A stretch of DNA of 64,000 nt from an uncultured Tateyamaria sp. (GTDB taxonomy: Bacteria > Pseudomonadota > Alphaproteobacteria > Rhodobacterales > Rhodobacteraceae): the NCBI RefSeq assembly GCF_947503415.1, contig NZ_CANNDS010000001.1:1584501-1648500 (forward strand), in the 5' to 3' direction. The translations under genes and the position numbers were made by a program. Position 1 is the stretch's first letter; every line of letters begins with the position of its first letter. This document shows positions 53,636 through 61,698 of the stretch, in pieces. A model generated the notes under the pieces. The model saw only the letters and a list, made by a program, of their open reading frames with translations, ran no database searches and was not told the origin of the DNA.

Positions 53636-54814
53636 ATGGCGCGACCGACCCAAGTTCATGTGGGAGGCTGGCAAGGGCCAGCGCTGTTCAGTTTCGGGTT
53701 CCGCCCCTTTTTCCTGCTCGGAGCCGGGTGGGCGTGTTTTGCGATGCTCCTGTGGTTGCCTGCTTTGGCGGGCGCCATCGCGCTGCCCACGCATTTCGAT
53801 CCGGTGTCGTGGCACGCCCATGAATTCCTCTTCGGATATCTAGGCGTTGTTCTGGCAGGCTTTCTGCTGACGGCCGTGCCAAATTGGACTGGACGTCCGG
53901 CTTTTGTAGGTTGGCCGCTGGCCTGTCTGACGGCGCTCTGGTTGGCGGGAAGGATAACCATCCTGTTTTCCGCCATACTGCCTGAAGGTGTGCCACTTAC
54001 GGTCGATCTTCTCTTTCCACTGGTGCTGGGCGCGGTTGTCCTGCGCGAGATCGTAGCAAGCCGGAACTGGCGAAATTTGATCATTCTGGCCTTGTTGGCG
54101 GTGTTCACGCTGGCCAATGCCATGTTTCACATCGAAGGGATGAGAGGTGGGTATCCGGCCCAAGGTTTTGGTTTGCGACTGGGGGTTGCGACGGCGATTT
54201 TGATGATTGCCGTCATTGGCGGGCGGATCATTCCGACGTTTACCCGCAACTGGTTGGAAGGCACGGGCAGCAGCGCACGACCTGCGGTACCGATGCAGCG
54301 CTTTGACAGGTTTGTCCTTCTCGTTAGCGTGATCGCCCTGTCATTCTGGATTGCCAAACCTGTCGACACGTCTACTGCCATGCTGTTGGCCTTGTTCGGT
54401 CTGTTACATCTGGCGCGGATGGCGAGGTGGCAGGGGCATCATACGCTGCAAGAGCCGCTGGTTTGGGTGCTGCATGTTTCTTATGCGTTCATCCCTGCGG
54501 GTGCTTTGGCGCTTGGTCTTGGTCATGTGATCGAACAACCCGCCACGATCGCCGCACAACACATTTGGATGTCGGGTGCGATTGGCGCAATGACGTTGGC
54601 GGTGATGACGCGGGCGACACTGGGCCATACCCAGCAACCATTGACTGCGAACAGGGCGACGGTCGCTATTTATTTCTGTCTGTTCGGGTCTGTGTTCGCC
54701 CGTTTGGGCGCGTCCGTTTATCAACCGCTGAGCTATGTGTCCGGCGCATTTTGGTTGGCAGCTTTTGGAGGGTTTGTGGTTGCCTATGGACCTTCTCTGC
54801 TCAAAGCGCGTTAA
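53636..54814 (+). CDS. nnrS: NnrS family heme-copper membrane protein
   Basis: A 392-residue protein with about 12 membrane helices. The NnrS start LFSFGFRPFFLLGAGWACFAM, the WHAHEFLFGYLGVVLAGFLLTAVPNWTG block with conserved His, and GGRIIPTFTRNWL are present. NnrS protects cells against NO-derived stress and is part of the NnrR regulon in Rhodobacter. One base after the small membrane protein gene. Last gene of the nor operon. Confidence 0.92.
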   Translation: MARPTQVHVGGWQGPALFSFGFRPFFLLGAGWACFAMLLWLPALAGAIALPTHFDPVSWHAHEFLFGYLGVVLAGFLLTAVPNWTGRPAFVGWPLACLTALWLAGRITILFSAILPEGVPLTVDLLFPLVLGAVVLREIVASRNWRNLIILALLAVFTLANAMFHIEGMRGGYPAQGFGLRLGVATAILMIAVIGGRIIPTFTRNWLEGTGSSARPAVPMQRFDRFVLLVSVIALSFWIAKPVDTSTAMLLALFGLLHLARMARWQGHHTLQEPLVWVLHVSYAFIPAGALALGLGHVIEQPATIAAQHIWMSGAIGAMTLAVMTRATLGHTQQPLTANRATVAIYFCLFGSVFARLGASVYQPLSYVSGAFWLAAFGGFVVAYGPSLLKAR

Positions 54815-55476
54815 GCGTGGTTTCCGGTTGGACATGCTCCCTCGGAGCGGACCGTTAAGGCGCTTATTCGCAGCCTTCGCCACCTGACATCCCAAATATC
54901 GTTTTAGGCCAATTGGCCCCATTCCATTGGCTTTTGAACAGATGCGAAGACGTGCAGCGTGCTCCCCGTTGTTGTCTCTAACTGTGCCGATATGTTGCGC
55001 GAGATTTGAGGTCCAGCCCGGTGAGATGAGGCGGCAGCGGTGTGAAACTCCGTATGGCAAACGCGGCCCTTATCGAGACAGATCACTTCTATCTGCCTGC
55101 CGGAGTGATCCGAATTCCAGATGGTTTGAATTCGACCAACACTCGAACAATCAATTTGGGCCAAGGAGCGTCGCAGCCTTACCGATCATATGTTCGAAGC
55201 AAAAGAATTTGGCGTCGCCCCCCACGAGTGCCCCTTATCAATGACCAGAACTGGAAAAAGCTAAGCGAGCAATTCCCCTTTCTATCTGCGGTTCATACTG
55301 GCTAAATACGTTTCGACTGACAGATCGCCGCGAGTATCGCATCGCGCCCAAGCCACCCAAAGCGTCCGCCGGCTTGAAGGACACCTTGCTCGATCTTACA
55401 AACCGTAAAACGAAGTCCCAACATTCCCGCAGGAAACGGGTCGCACAGGTCTGTCGCTTCCCATACCTTCAGGACC
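54815..55476. other. Noncoding region of 662 bases between nnrS and ada
   Basis: I see no recognisable gene. Base composition is more AT-rich than its surroundings. Short frames (for example 55042-55305 plus, 54904-55164 minus) have no motif or good ribosome site. It may be the remnant of a lost gene. Confidence 0.5.
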
Positions 55477-56337
55477 ATGGAACAGACACAGATCCCTGAC
55501 ACCGAAACCGGTTACCACTTCAACGTCATGCGCCGCGCCATCGACCTGATCGACGGAGCCGACGAGCCGTTGAGCCTTGATGCTTTGGCCACCGAAATGG
55601 GCATGAGCTCGGCGCATTTTCAACGCATATTCTCGCGCTGGGTCGGCGTGTCGCCCAAGCGTTACCAGCAGTATTTGGCGCTGGGCCATGCCAAGGCTCT
55701 GCTGAATGATCGGTTCACCACGTTGGAGACGGCGCATGCAACGGGCCTGAGTGGCTCGGGGCGGCTGCATGATTTGTTCCTGCGCTGGGAGTCGATGAGC
55801 CCCGGCGATTATGCCAAGGGGGGCGAAGGTCTCACCATCTATTGGGGATGGTTCGACAGCCCGTTTGGCTTAGCTCTGGTCATGGGGACCGAGAAGGGAA
55901 TTTGTGGCTTGGGTTTTGCGGCCGAGATGGGTGAAGACTGGGCCATGCAGGATCTGGTGCGGCGCTGGCCAAAGGCGGCCTTCGTGGAGGACCCGATGCG
56001 GCTGCGCCCTTGGGTATTGGCCGCCTTTGGAGCGGAGGATGCCGAATTGAAGGAGGCACCGCTGTATCTGATCGGCGCACCCTTCCAGATCAAGGTGTGG
56101 GAGGCATTGTTGCAGGTCCCTTCGGGTCACGTGACCACCTATTCCGAGATCGCGGACAGCATCGGCAACCCCCGGGCGGTGCGCGCCGTAGGTACTGCCG
56201 TGGGCCGCAATCCTGTCAGTTGGCTGATCCCTTGCCACCGAGCCTTGCGCAAGTCGGGCGGGCTTGGCGGATACCACTGGGGGCTGCCTGTCAAACGCGC
56301 TCTTCTGGCCTATGAATCGGCGCGGGCAGAGGCCTGA
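55477..56337 (+). CDS. Ada-like AraC-type regulator plus O6-methylguanine-DNA methyltransferase
   Basis: A 286-residue fusion: an AraC-type HTH (DALATEMGMSSAHFQRIF, about 30-80) and a C-terminal methyltransferase domain whose acceptor Cys253 is in PCHR (LIPCHRALRKSGGLGGYHWG). GRNPVSW and the helix-turn-helix IADSIGNPRAVRAVGTA are present. It repairs O6-alkylguanine. The N-terminal methylphosphotriester-sensing Cys domain of E. coli Ada is absent, so it resembles the AdaA-less, AraC-Ogt type. Confidence 0.92.
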   Translation: MEQTQIPDTETGYHFNVMRRAIDLIDGADEPLSLDALATEMGMSSAHFQRIFSRWVGVSPKRYQQYLALGHAKALLNDRFTTLETAHATGLSGSGRLHDLFLRWESMSPGDYAKGGEGLTIYWGWFDSPFGLALVMGTEKGICGLGFAAEMGEDWAMQDLVRRWPKAAFVEDPMRLRPWVLAAFGAEDAELKEAPLYLIGAPFQIKVWEALLQVPSGHVTTYSEIADSIGNPRAVRAVGTAVGRNPVSWLIPCHRALRKSGGLGGYHWGLPVKRALLAYESARAEA

Positions 56338-56479
56338 GATACCCGTTCACAATTGTGCGCAAGATGCCGCTTATGGCATTTTCCCCCTATTTCTTGGAAC
56401 ACAGCGCCCCTATCTTGCGTCCATATAAGGGGGCGTGCCCGAACGCGGCCCCGTTTTGGAAGGCAGTAGGACAATAGAT

Positions 56480-57142
56480 ATGCTTAAAACCCCCACATTC
56501 ATCGCCATTGGCGCCATCGCTGCACTGAGCGCGTGTACCGACCCCGGATCCCTCGGCACAGTTGGTCCAAGCGGTGAACCCATCAACCAGAAACGCAACA
56601 CTGGTGCTGCCATCGGGGCTGCCTCTGGTGCCGTGATCGGTGCCGTCGCAGGCGATACAGGCGCTGCTGTCGCGGGTGCCGTTGTCGGTGGCCTGATCGG
56701 TGGCGCCATCGGTTATGACCTTGACCAGCAAGAGGCAGAGTTGCGCCGCGAACTGGACAGTGGTGTGACCATCACCAACACGGGCGACCGCCTGATCGTG
56801 TCCTTCCCCGAAGCGATCCTGTTCGCCGTCAACAGCTTTACCGTGCGTCCGGGCCTGAATGCAGACATGGCGTCGCTGGCCCGCAGCCTCGAACGTTATC
56901 CGCAGTCCACCGTTCAGATCGTAGGCCACACCGACAGTGACGGTGACGCCGCCTTCAACCAGCAACTGTCCGAGCGTCGCGCCAATGCCGTCGCTGACGT
57001 GCTGCTGAACCAAGGCGTGCCGTTCAACCGCGTGCAGACCTTTGGCCGGGGCGAGAGCCAGCCGATTGCCACCAACGCCACCGCGGCAGGCAAACAGCAG
57101 AACCGTCGGGTCGAGATCGTGATCCTGCCCACGCGACAGTAA
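56480..57142 (+). CDS. OmpA/YiaD-like lipoprotein
   Basis: A 220-residue lipoprotein from ATG 56480: signal peptide with lipobox LSAC, then a glycine-zipper membrane segment (GAAIGAASGAVIGAVAGDTG) and an OmpA domain (VQIVGHTDSDGDAAFNQQLSERR, NRRVEIVI). It probably anchors the outer membrane to peptidoglycan. A terminator follows 27 bases after the stop. Confidence 0.92.
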   Translation: MLKTPTFIAIGAIAALSACTDPGSLGTVGPSGEPINQKRNTGAAIGAASGAVIGAVAGDTGAAVAGAVVGGLIGGAIGYDLDQQEAELRRELDSGVTITNTGDRLIVSFPEAILFAVNSFTVRPGLNADMASLARSLERYPQSTVQIVGHTDSDGDAAFNQQLSERRANAVADVLLNQGVPFNRVQTFGRGESQPIATNATAAGKQQNRRVEIVILPTRQ

Positions 57143-57168
57143 GCTGACAAAACCATCATTCGCTGATC

Positions 57169-57200
57169 AGAGGCCCCGGAACATCTCCGGGGCCTCTTGC
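57169..57200 (+). terminator. Rho-independent terminator after the OmpA-like lipoprotein gene
   Basis: AGAGGCCCCGGA-ACATC-TCCGGGGCCTCT, a 12-base perfect stem, followed by a short T-containing tail (TGCGTTG). The weak T-run makes efficiency uncertain. Confidence 0.8.
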
Positions 57201-57253
57201 GTTGTGAGGAGCGTGCGCCATTCTGTGCATGACAGACTGCCAAAGGATTCCTC

Positions 57254-57796
57254 ATGACCACCCCGAACTTGCTGGGCATCTCCGGCTCATTGCGCGCTGC
57301 ATCGACCAATACGAAATTGTTGCGTGAGGCAGCGCGGCTGTTTGGGGACTGCACCTATGTTCAGGCAGATTTGCAGATGCCGCTATATGACGGTGATCTT
57401 GAGGCATCGGAGGGCATTCCCGAGGCGGCCAAGGCCATTGCTGCCCAGATCGAGGCAGCGGATGCTGTGCTGATTTCGACCCCGGAATACAACAAGGCTC
57501 CGCCCGGCGTATTGAAGAACGCATTGGATTGGGTAAGCCGGGTCAAGGGCAATCCATGGGCAGGCAAGCCTTTGGCCGTGATGTCGGCCGCGTCTGGTCG
57601 GGCCGGCGGGGAGCGGGCGCAGATGGTGTTGCGTGGCTACATGGTCCCGTTTCGTCCGCGCATCCTGCAGGGGCCGGAAATTCATCTGGCCAATTGTTCA
57701 GAGCAGTTTGATGACAACGGTCGTTTGACGGGAGAGATGTATGTGCGCGAGTTGACCCAATTGATGGACAGCTTGCGCGCCGAGGTAGGGCGCTAG
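57254..57796 (+). CDS. NADPH-dependent FMN reductase family protein
   Basis: A 180-residue flavodoxin-fold reductase. The phosphate-binding LLGISGSLRAASTNTKLLR, the STPEYNKAPPGVLKNALDWVSR block and the C-terminal QLMDSL helix match the NADPH-dependent FMN/quinone reductase (ChrR-like) family. It reduces quinones or flavins; substrate unclear. Its stop overlaps the convergent VOC gene by four bases. Confidence 0.92.
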   Translation: MTTPNLLGISGSLRAASTNTKLLREAARLFGDCTYVQADLQMPLYDGDLEASEGIPEAAKAIAAQIEAADAVLISTPEYNKAPPGVLKNALDWVSRVKGNPWAGKPLAVMSAASGRAGGERAQMVLRGYMVPFRPRILQGPEIHLANCSEQFDDNGRLTGEMYVRELTQLMDSLRAEVGR

Positions 57797-58194
57797 GCGC
57801 GTGCGCCGACTTCGATCAGGTTGCCATCCGGGTCGCGGATATAAAGCGACTGCATAGGCCATTGCGCCCCGGTGCGCGGAACCGGGCCCAATTCGATCTC
57901 GGTGCCCGTTGCCGCGAAATGCGCCTGCCACGCATCAAGCGGGTCTTGCGTTAGAAAGCACAGGTCCGCTGTGCCTGCGTCGGCCATGCGGGCCTTCGGC
58001 TCGAATTCCGCCCCAAGCTGATGCAGGTTGATCTTGTGCCCCCCAAAGAACAGCGCATGCCGCGGACGTTCGCCCGGCACCTCCAGCGTGCGGTGCATCA
58101 TGCCCAGGACCTGCGTATAGAAGGTAATGGTCGCGTCCATGTCGGCCGCAGTGATGACCAGATGATCAAGGCTGTAGAGGGTGGGTTGTTCCAT
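57793..58194 (-). CDS. VOC family (glyoxalase-fold) protein
   Basis: About 133 residues from ATG 58194. Vicinal-oxygen-chelate fold with LDHLVITAADMDATITFYTQVLGM and the C-terminal LYIRDPDGNLIEV, giving His and Glu metal ligands. The reaction (dioxygenase, lyase or resistance type) cannot be assigned. Divergent from the dehydratase gene by 29 bases. Confidence 0.9.
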   Translation of the reverse strand: MEQPTLYSLDHLVITAADMDATITFYTQVLGMMHRTLEVPGERPRHALFFGGHKINLHQLGAEFEPKARMADAGTADLCFLTQDPLDAWQAHFAATGTEIELGPVPRTGAQWPMQSLYIRDPDGNLIEVGARA

Positions 58195-58223
58195 TTTACG
58201 GCTCCGTCGTACAGGGTGCACTC

Positions 58224-59021
58224 ATGCAAAGTGCCAAGATAGATAGGCTTCGTCAAAGCGACGTGATGGACTCCGCCCGCGCCCGTGCGATGCAGGTGGC
58301 TTTGGGACAGGCGGCGACTTTGGTGGTGGGCGATCCATTGCCGCCGTTCTTTCATCAGCCGTATTTCTGGACGCCGGAGCCTGCGGAACGATTGGGCCGG
58401 GATGGGCATCCGAAGGTGGGCGGTGTGATCCCGGATATGGGCCTGCCCCGGCGGATGTGGGCCGGGGGACGCTTGGCCTTTCATGCCCCCTTGCGCCTTG
58501 GGGTCGCCGCGGAGCGGGTGACCGTTTGTGAAAAGGCCGAGCGCAAGGAAGGGCGGACGGGACCGTTGGCCTTTGTCACTTTGCGCCACGAGATATGGCA
58601 GGGTGGTGCGGCGTGTGTGACGGAGTGGCAGGATCTGGTCTATCGCGAGGATTCTGATCCGGGTGCAGTGCGGCCTGTGCCCCCCATAGCTGCGGCGGAT
58701 GAGGAAGAGGCGGTGGAGCGGTCGTTCGATGCGACGCTGCTGTTTCGCTATTCGGCGCTGACCTTCAACGGGCACCGGATTCACTATGACCAGCCCTATG
58801 CCCGCGACGTTGAGGGCTATGACGGGTTGGTTGTGCATGGGCCGCTGTTGGCGCAGCATTTGATGTTGATGGCTGAAGCGGCGTTGGGGCCCTTGGAGAC
58901 TTTTCGATACCGAGCAACATCGCCGTTGATGCACCACGAGGTGGGCATGTTTTGCCGGAAAGGACGGACGCTGTGGGTGCGTGGCTCCGATGGGCGGATG
59001 TGTATGGAGGCGGAGGCTTGA
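58224..59021 (+). CDS. MaoC/FAS1-type dehydratase, mesaconyl-C4-CoA hydratase-like
   Basis: A 265-residue double-hotdog protein. N-terminal hot-dog (FFHQPYFWTPEPAERLG, GLPRRMWAGGRLAFHAPL) and C-terminal hot-dog (FRYSALTFNGHRIHYDQPYARDVEGYDGLVVHGPL), whose HRIHYD and HGPL segments match the MaoC hydratase centre. The family includes mesaconyl-C4-CoA hydratase and similar acyl-CoA hydratases. Substrate unproven. Confidence 0.85.
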   Translation: MQSAKIDRLRQSDVMDSARARAMQVALGQAATLVVGDPLPPFFHQPYFWTPEPAERLGRDGHPKVGGVIPDMGLPRRMWAGGRLAFHAPLRLGVAAERVTVCEKAERKEGRTGPLAFVTLRHEIWQGGAACVTEWQDLVYREDSDPGAVRPVPPIAAADEEEAVERSFDATLLFRYSALTFNGHRIHYDQPYARDVEGYDGLVVHGPLLAQHLMLMAEAALGPLETFRYRATSPLMHHEVGMFCRKGRTLWVRGSDGRMCMEAEA

Positions 59022-59080
59022 AGCATGTCGCTGAAAAGTGGTTCGCACTTTTCAGCTTTTCGACTTGAGGCAACAAAAAT

Positions 59081-60118
59081 TCACAGCGAGGCCTGCACCT
59101 CGAACCCCTGCGGGATTGTGTCGTGCCCATCAAGGATGAGGTCGGCCATCGTGTGTGCGACCTTGGGGGCCATGCCGAAGCCGATCTTGAAGCCGCCATT
59201 CGCGATGAAGTGACCGGGCCTGCCGGGCCATGGCCCGAGCATCGGCGCGCGGCTGCGTGACCGGGGGCGGAGGCCAGCCCATTTTGCGATGACTTTTGCG
59301 TTTTTCAGCGCTGGGATTGCGGCGCGGGCACGGGCGACGATGTCGTCGAGTTGCCGGTCTGTGCTGGTCGCATCGTCATATTCCCGCTCGGTCGTGGAGC
59401 CGATGGCGGTGGTGCCGTCGGCGTGCGGGATGATGTGCAGCGTGTCGGCAAAAAGTTGGGGCGCGTCGGGCGCGGCGAAGTCCAGAAGGGCGGCTTGGCC
59501 CTTTATGCCTGCGCCGACCATACGGGTGCGACCCGCGTTGAGCTGGTCGAGGCCCACGACGCCTGTGGCGTGGACTGTTATGTCCGTCTCGGGCGCGTCC
59601 GTGAGGATGTCGACGCCTTGGGATGCGAGCGCGGCGGCAAGGGCGTGACAGGCATGGCGCGGGTGGATGCGCGCGCTGAGCGTGTCATGGATTTCCATGC
59701 CGGTGGGGCTGTTGGCGGCCCATTCGGGGTTTTGGATGGGGCGGACGGTCCATGTGGCGTTTTTCCCCCAGAGGTTTTTGGCGGTTTCCACGCGCTGGAG
59801 CGCGAGGGTGAGGGCCGGTTCGTCTGCTATGGGTTGGCAGCGGCCCGTGCGGGCGTAGCCGGGGGATATGCCGCCAGCCTGCTGCACCTCGGCCCAGAAG
59901 GTTTCGGCCATCAGCAGGCTTTCCAGCTGGAACTGCTTTTTCGGGTTCCAGTTTTCGGGCACATGCGGGGCCAGCGCGCCGACGATGCCGCCGGAAGCGC
60001 CTGCGGCGAGACCGTTCGGGTCAACCACCTGCACCTGTGCGCCACGACACGCGAGGACCCACGCGATGGACAGGCCAAAGATGCCTGCGCCGCGGACGGT
60101 GATGTCTGCCGTTGCCAT
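59081..60118 (-). CDS. FAD-dependent oxidoreductase, MnmC oxidase-domain-like (DAO fold)
   Basis: A 345-residue DAO-family protein. FAD motif VRGAGIFGLSIAWVLACRG, then ASGGIVGALAPH and a C-terminal GLRPRSRSRAPMLG-PWPG with FIANGGFKIGFGMAP. Divergent, 51 bases away, from the MnmD methyltransferase gene. In enterobacteria the oxidase and methyltransferase are one protein, MnmC, so this is a candidate MnmC(o) half acting on the tRNA wobble uridine. A glycine oxidase (ThiO) role is the alternative. Confidence 0.8.
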   Translation of the reverse strand: MATADITVRGAGIFGLSIAWVLACRGAQVQVVDPNGLAAGASGGIVGALAPHVPENWNPKKQFQLESLLMAETFWAEVQQAGGISPGYARTGRCQPIADEPALTLALQRVETAKNLWGKNATWTVRPIQNPEWAANSPTGMEIHDTLSARIHPRHACHALAAALASQGVDILTDAPETDITVHATGVVGLDQLNAGRTRMVGAGIKGQAALLDFAAPDAPQLFADTLHIIPHADGTTAIGSTTEREYDDATSTDRQLDDIVARARAAIPALKNAKVIAKWAGLRPRSRSRAPMLGPWPGRPGHFIANGGFKIGFGMAPKVAHTMADLILDGHDTIPQGFEVQASL

Positions 60119-60169
60119 TTTTCATGCCTTTCGCCAAGGTCGCGCCGGTATCCTTTACAGGGGCAGGGA

Positions 60170-60832
60170 ATGCAGGACCAGCGGGCGGATTTGGAATGGC
60201 GCGAGGGCCGGGTGCCGGTGTCTGTGCGCTTTGATGATCCGTATTTTTCGCTTGATAATGGCTTGGCCGAGACGCGGCATGTGTTTCTGGATGGGAACGA
60301 CCTGCCTGCGCGGTTTGTGGACGGGTTTCACATTGCGGAGTTGGGGTTTGGGACGGGGCTGAACTTTCTAACCACTTGGGCGGCGTGGCGAGAAGCTGGC
60401 GTTGCGGGTCGGTTCCATTTCACCAGCTTTGAGGCGTTTCCAATGGAATTGCACGCAATGGAGAAAGCGTTGGCCGCGTTTCCAGAGGTTGCGCAGTTGG
60501 CTGCGCAACTGGTTGCTGCCGGTGGCGGGTCGGCTGAATTTGAGGACGTGACGCTAACCGTGATCGAAGGCGATGCGCGCCAGACGTTGGCCGCGTGGGA
60601 TGGCAATGCGGATGCATGGTGTCTGGATGGGTTTTCGCCTGCGAAGAACCCGGAACTGTGGGGCGCGGACCTGATGGCTGAGGTGGCGCGTCACACTGTC
60701 CCCGCGGGGACAGTCGCGACGTATACGGCTGCGGGGTTTGTGCGGCGGGGGTTGGAAGAGGCCGGGTTCACCGTGACCCGCGTACCCGGATTTGGCCGCA
60801 AGCGGCATATGACGCGGGGCGTTCTGGGGTGA
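60170..60832 (+). CDS. mnmD: tRNA 5-methylaminomethyl-2-thiouridine methyltransferase MnmD (MnmC methyltransferase half)
   Basis: A 220-residue DUF752-type SAM methyltransferase from ATG 60170. SAM motif IAELGFGTGLNFL, then VIEGDARQTLAAWDGNADAWCLDGFSPAKNPELW and a terminal GRKRHMTRG. It converts nm5s2U to mnm5s2U. Its stop overlaps the GTG of the DMT transporter gene. Confidence 0.9.
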   Translation: MQDQRADLEWREGRVPVSVRFDDPYFSLDNGLAETRHVFLDGNDLPARFVDGFHIAELGFGTGLNFLTTWAAWREAGVAGRFHFTSFEAFPMELHAMEKALAAFPEVAQLAAQLVAAGGGSAEFEDVTLTVIEGDARQTLAAWDGNADAWCLDGFSPAKNPELWGADLMAEVARHTVPAGTVATYTAAGFVRRGLEEAGFTVTRVPGFGRKRHMTRGVLG

Positions 60833-61698
60833 GCCAAGGCAACAATACGCGGTTGGGCATTGCGCTGATGATCGCCGTATCGGTGGTGTTTGCGAGCCAG
60901 GACGGGATCTCGCGACACTTGGCCGGGGAATACAACGTCTTCATGGTGGTGATGATCCGGTATTGGTTCTTTGCGGCCTTTGTCATCACGATTGCAGCGC
61001 GCAAGGCTGGGGGGCTGCGGGCAGCGGCGCAGACGCGGCAGCCGGTGGTGCAGGGACTGCGTGGGCTGCTGTTGGCGGCGGAGATTTGCGTGATGGTCAC
61101 GGCCTTTACCGTGCTGGGGCTGGTAGAGAGCCATGCGGTTTTTGCGGCTTACCCTTTGTTGGTGGCCGCCTTATCGGGCCCGATACTGGGCGAGCATGTG
61201 GGCTGGCGGCGGTGGGCCGCTATTGGTGTTGGGTTCCTTGGGGTCTTGTTTATTTTGAAACCCGGCCTCGGCGTGTTTGATGCGGCGGCGGTGATCCCGC
61301 TCGCGTCGGCCATCATGTTCGCCGTGTACGGATTGCTGACGCGGTATGTGGCGCGGGATGACAGCACGGCGACGAGCTTTTTCTGGACCGGGACCACGGG
61401 GGCTGTGGCCATGACCTGCGTGGGCGTGTGGTTTTGGGAGCCGATGACCGCGCCCGATTGGGGCTGGATGGGCGCGCTGTGCCTGACGGGGGCCTTGGGG
61501 CATTGGCTGCTGATCCGCACCTATGAGGTGGCAGAGGCGAGCGCGGTGCAGCCTTTTGCGTATTTTCAGATGGTCTTTGCCGCGCTGGTGGGCATCACCG
61601 TGTTTGGCGAAGTGCTGGAGGTGAATGTGATCATCGGTGCAGCCATCATCGTGGCCGCGGGTCTATTCACCCTGTGGCGCGAACGGCAGCAGGGTTGA
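60829..61698 (+). CDS. DMT superfamily (EamA) transporter
   Basis: A 289-residue transporter with ten predicted membrane helices in two EamA repeats (GISRHLAGEYNVFMVVMIRYWFF, then AEASAVQPFAYFQMVFAALVGITVFGEVL). Exports or imports small metabolites; substrate unknown. It starts at GTG 60829 inside the MnmD stop, and its 3-prime end overlaps the convergent slt gene by 36 bases. Confidence 0.9.
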   Translation: MSQGNNTRLGIALMIAVSVVFASQDGISRHLAGEYNVFMVVMIRYWFFAAFVITIAARKAGGLRAAAQTRQPVVQGLRGLLLAAEICVMVTAFTVLGLVESHAVFAAYPLLVAALSGPILGEHVGWRRWAAIGVGFLGVLFILKPGLGVFDAAAVIPLASAIMFAVYGLLTRYVARDDSTATSFFWTGTTGAVAMTCVGVWFWEPMTAPDWGWMGALCLTGALGHWLLIRTYEVAEASAVQPFAYFQMVFAALVGITVFGEVLEVNVIIGAAIIVAAGLFTLWRERQQG

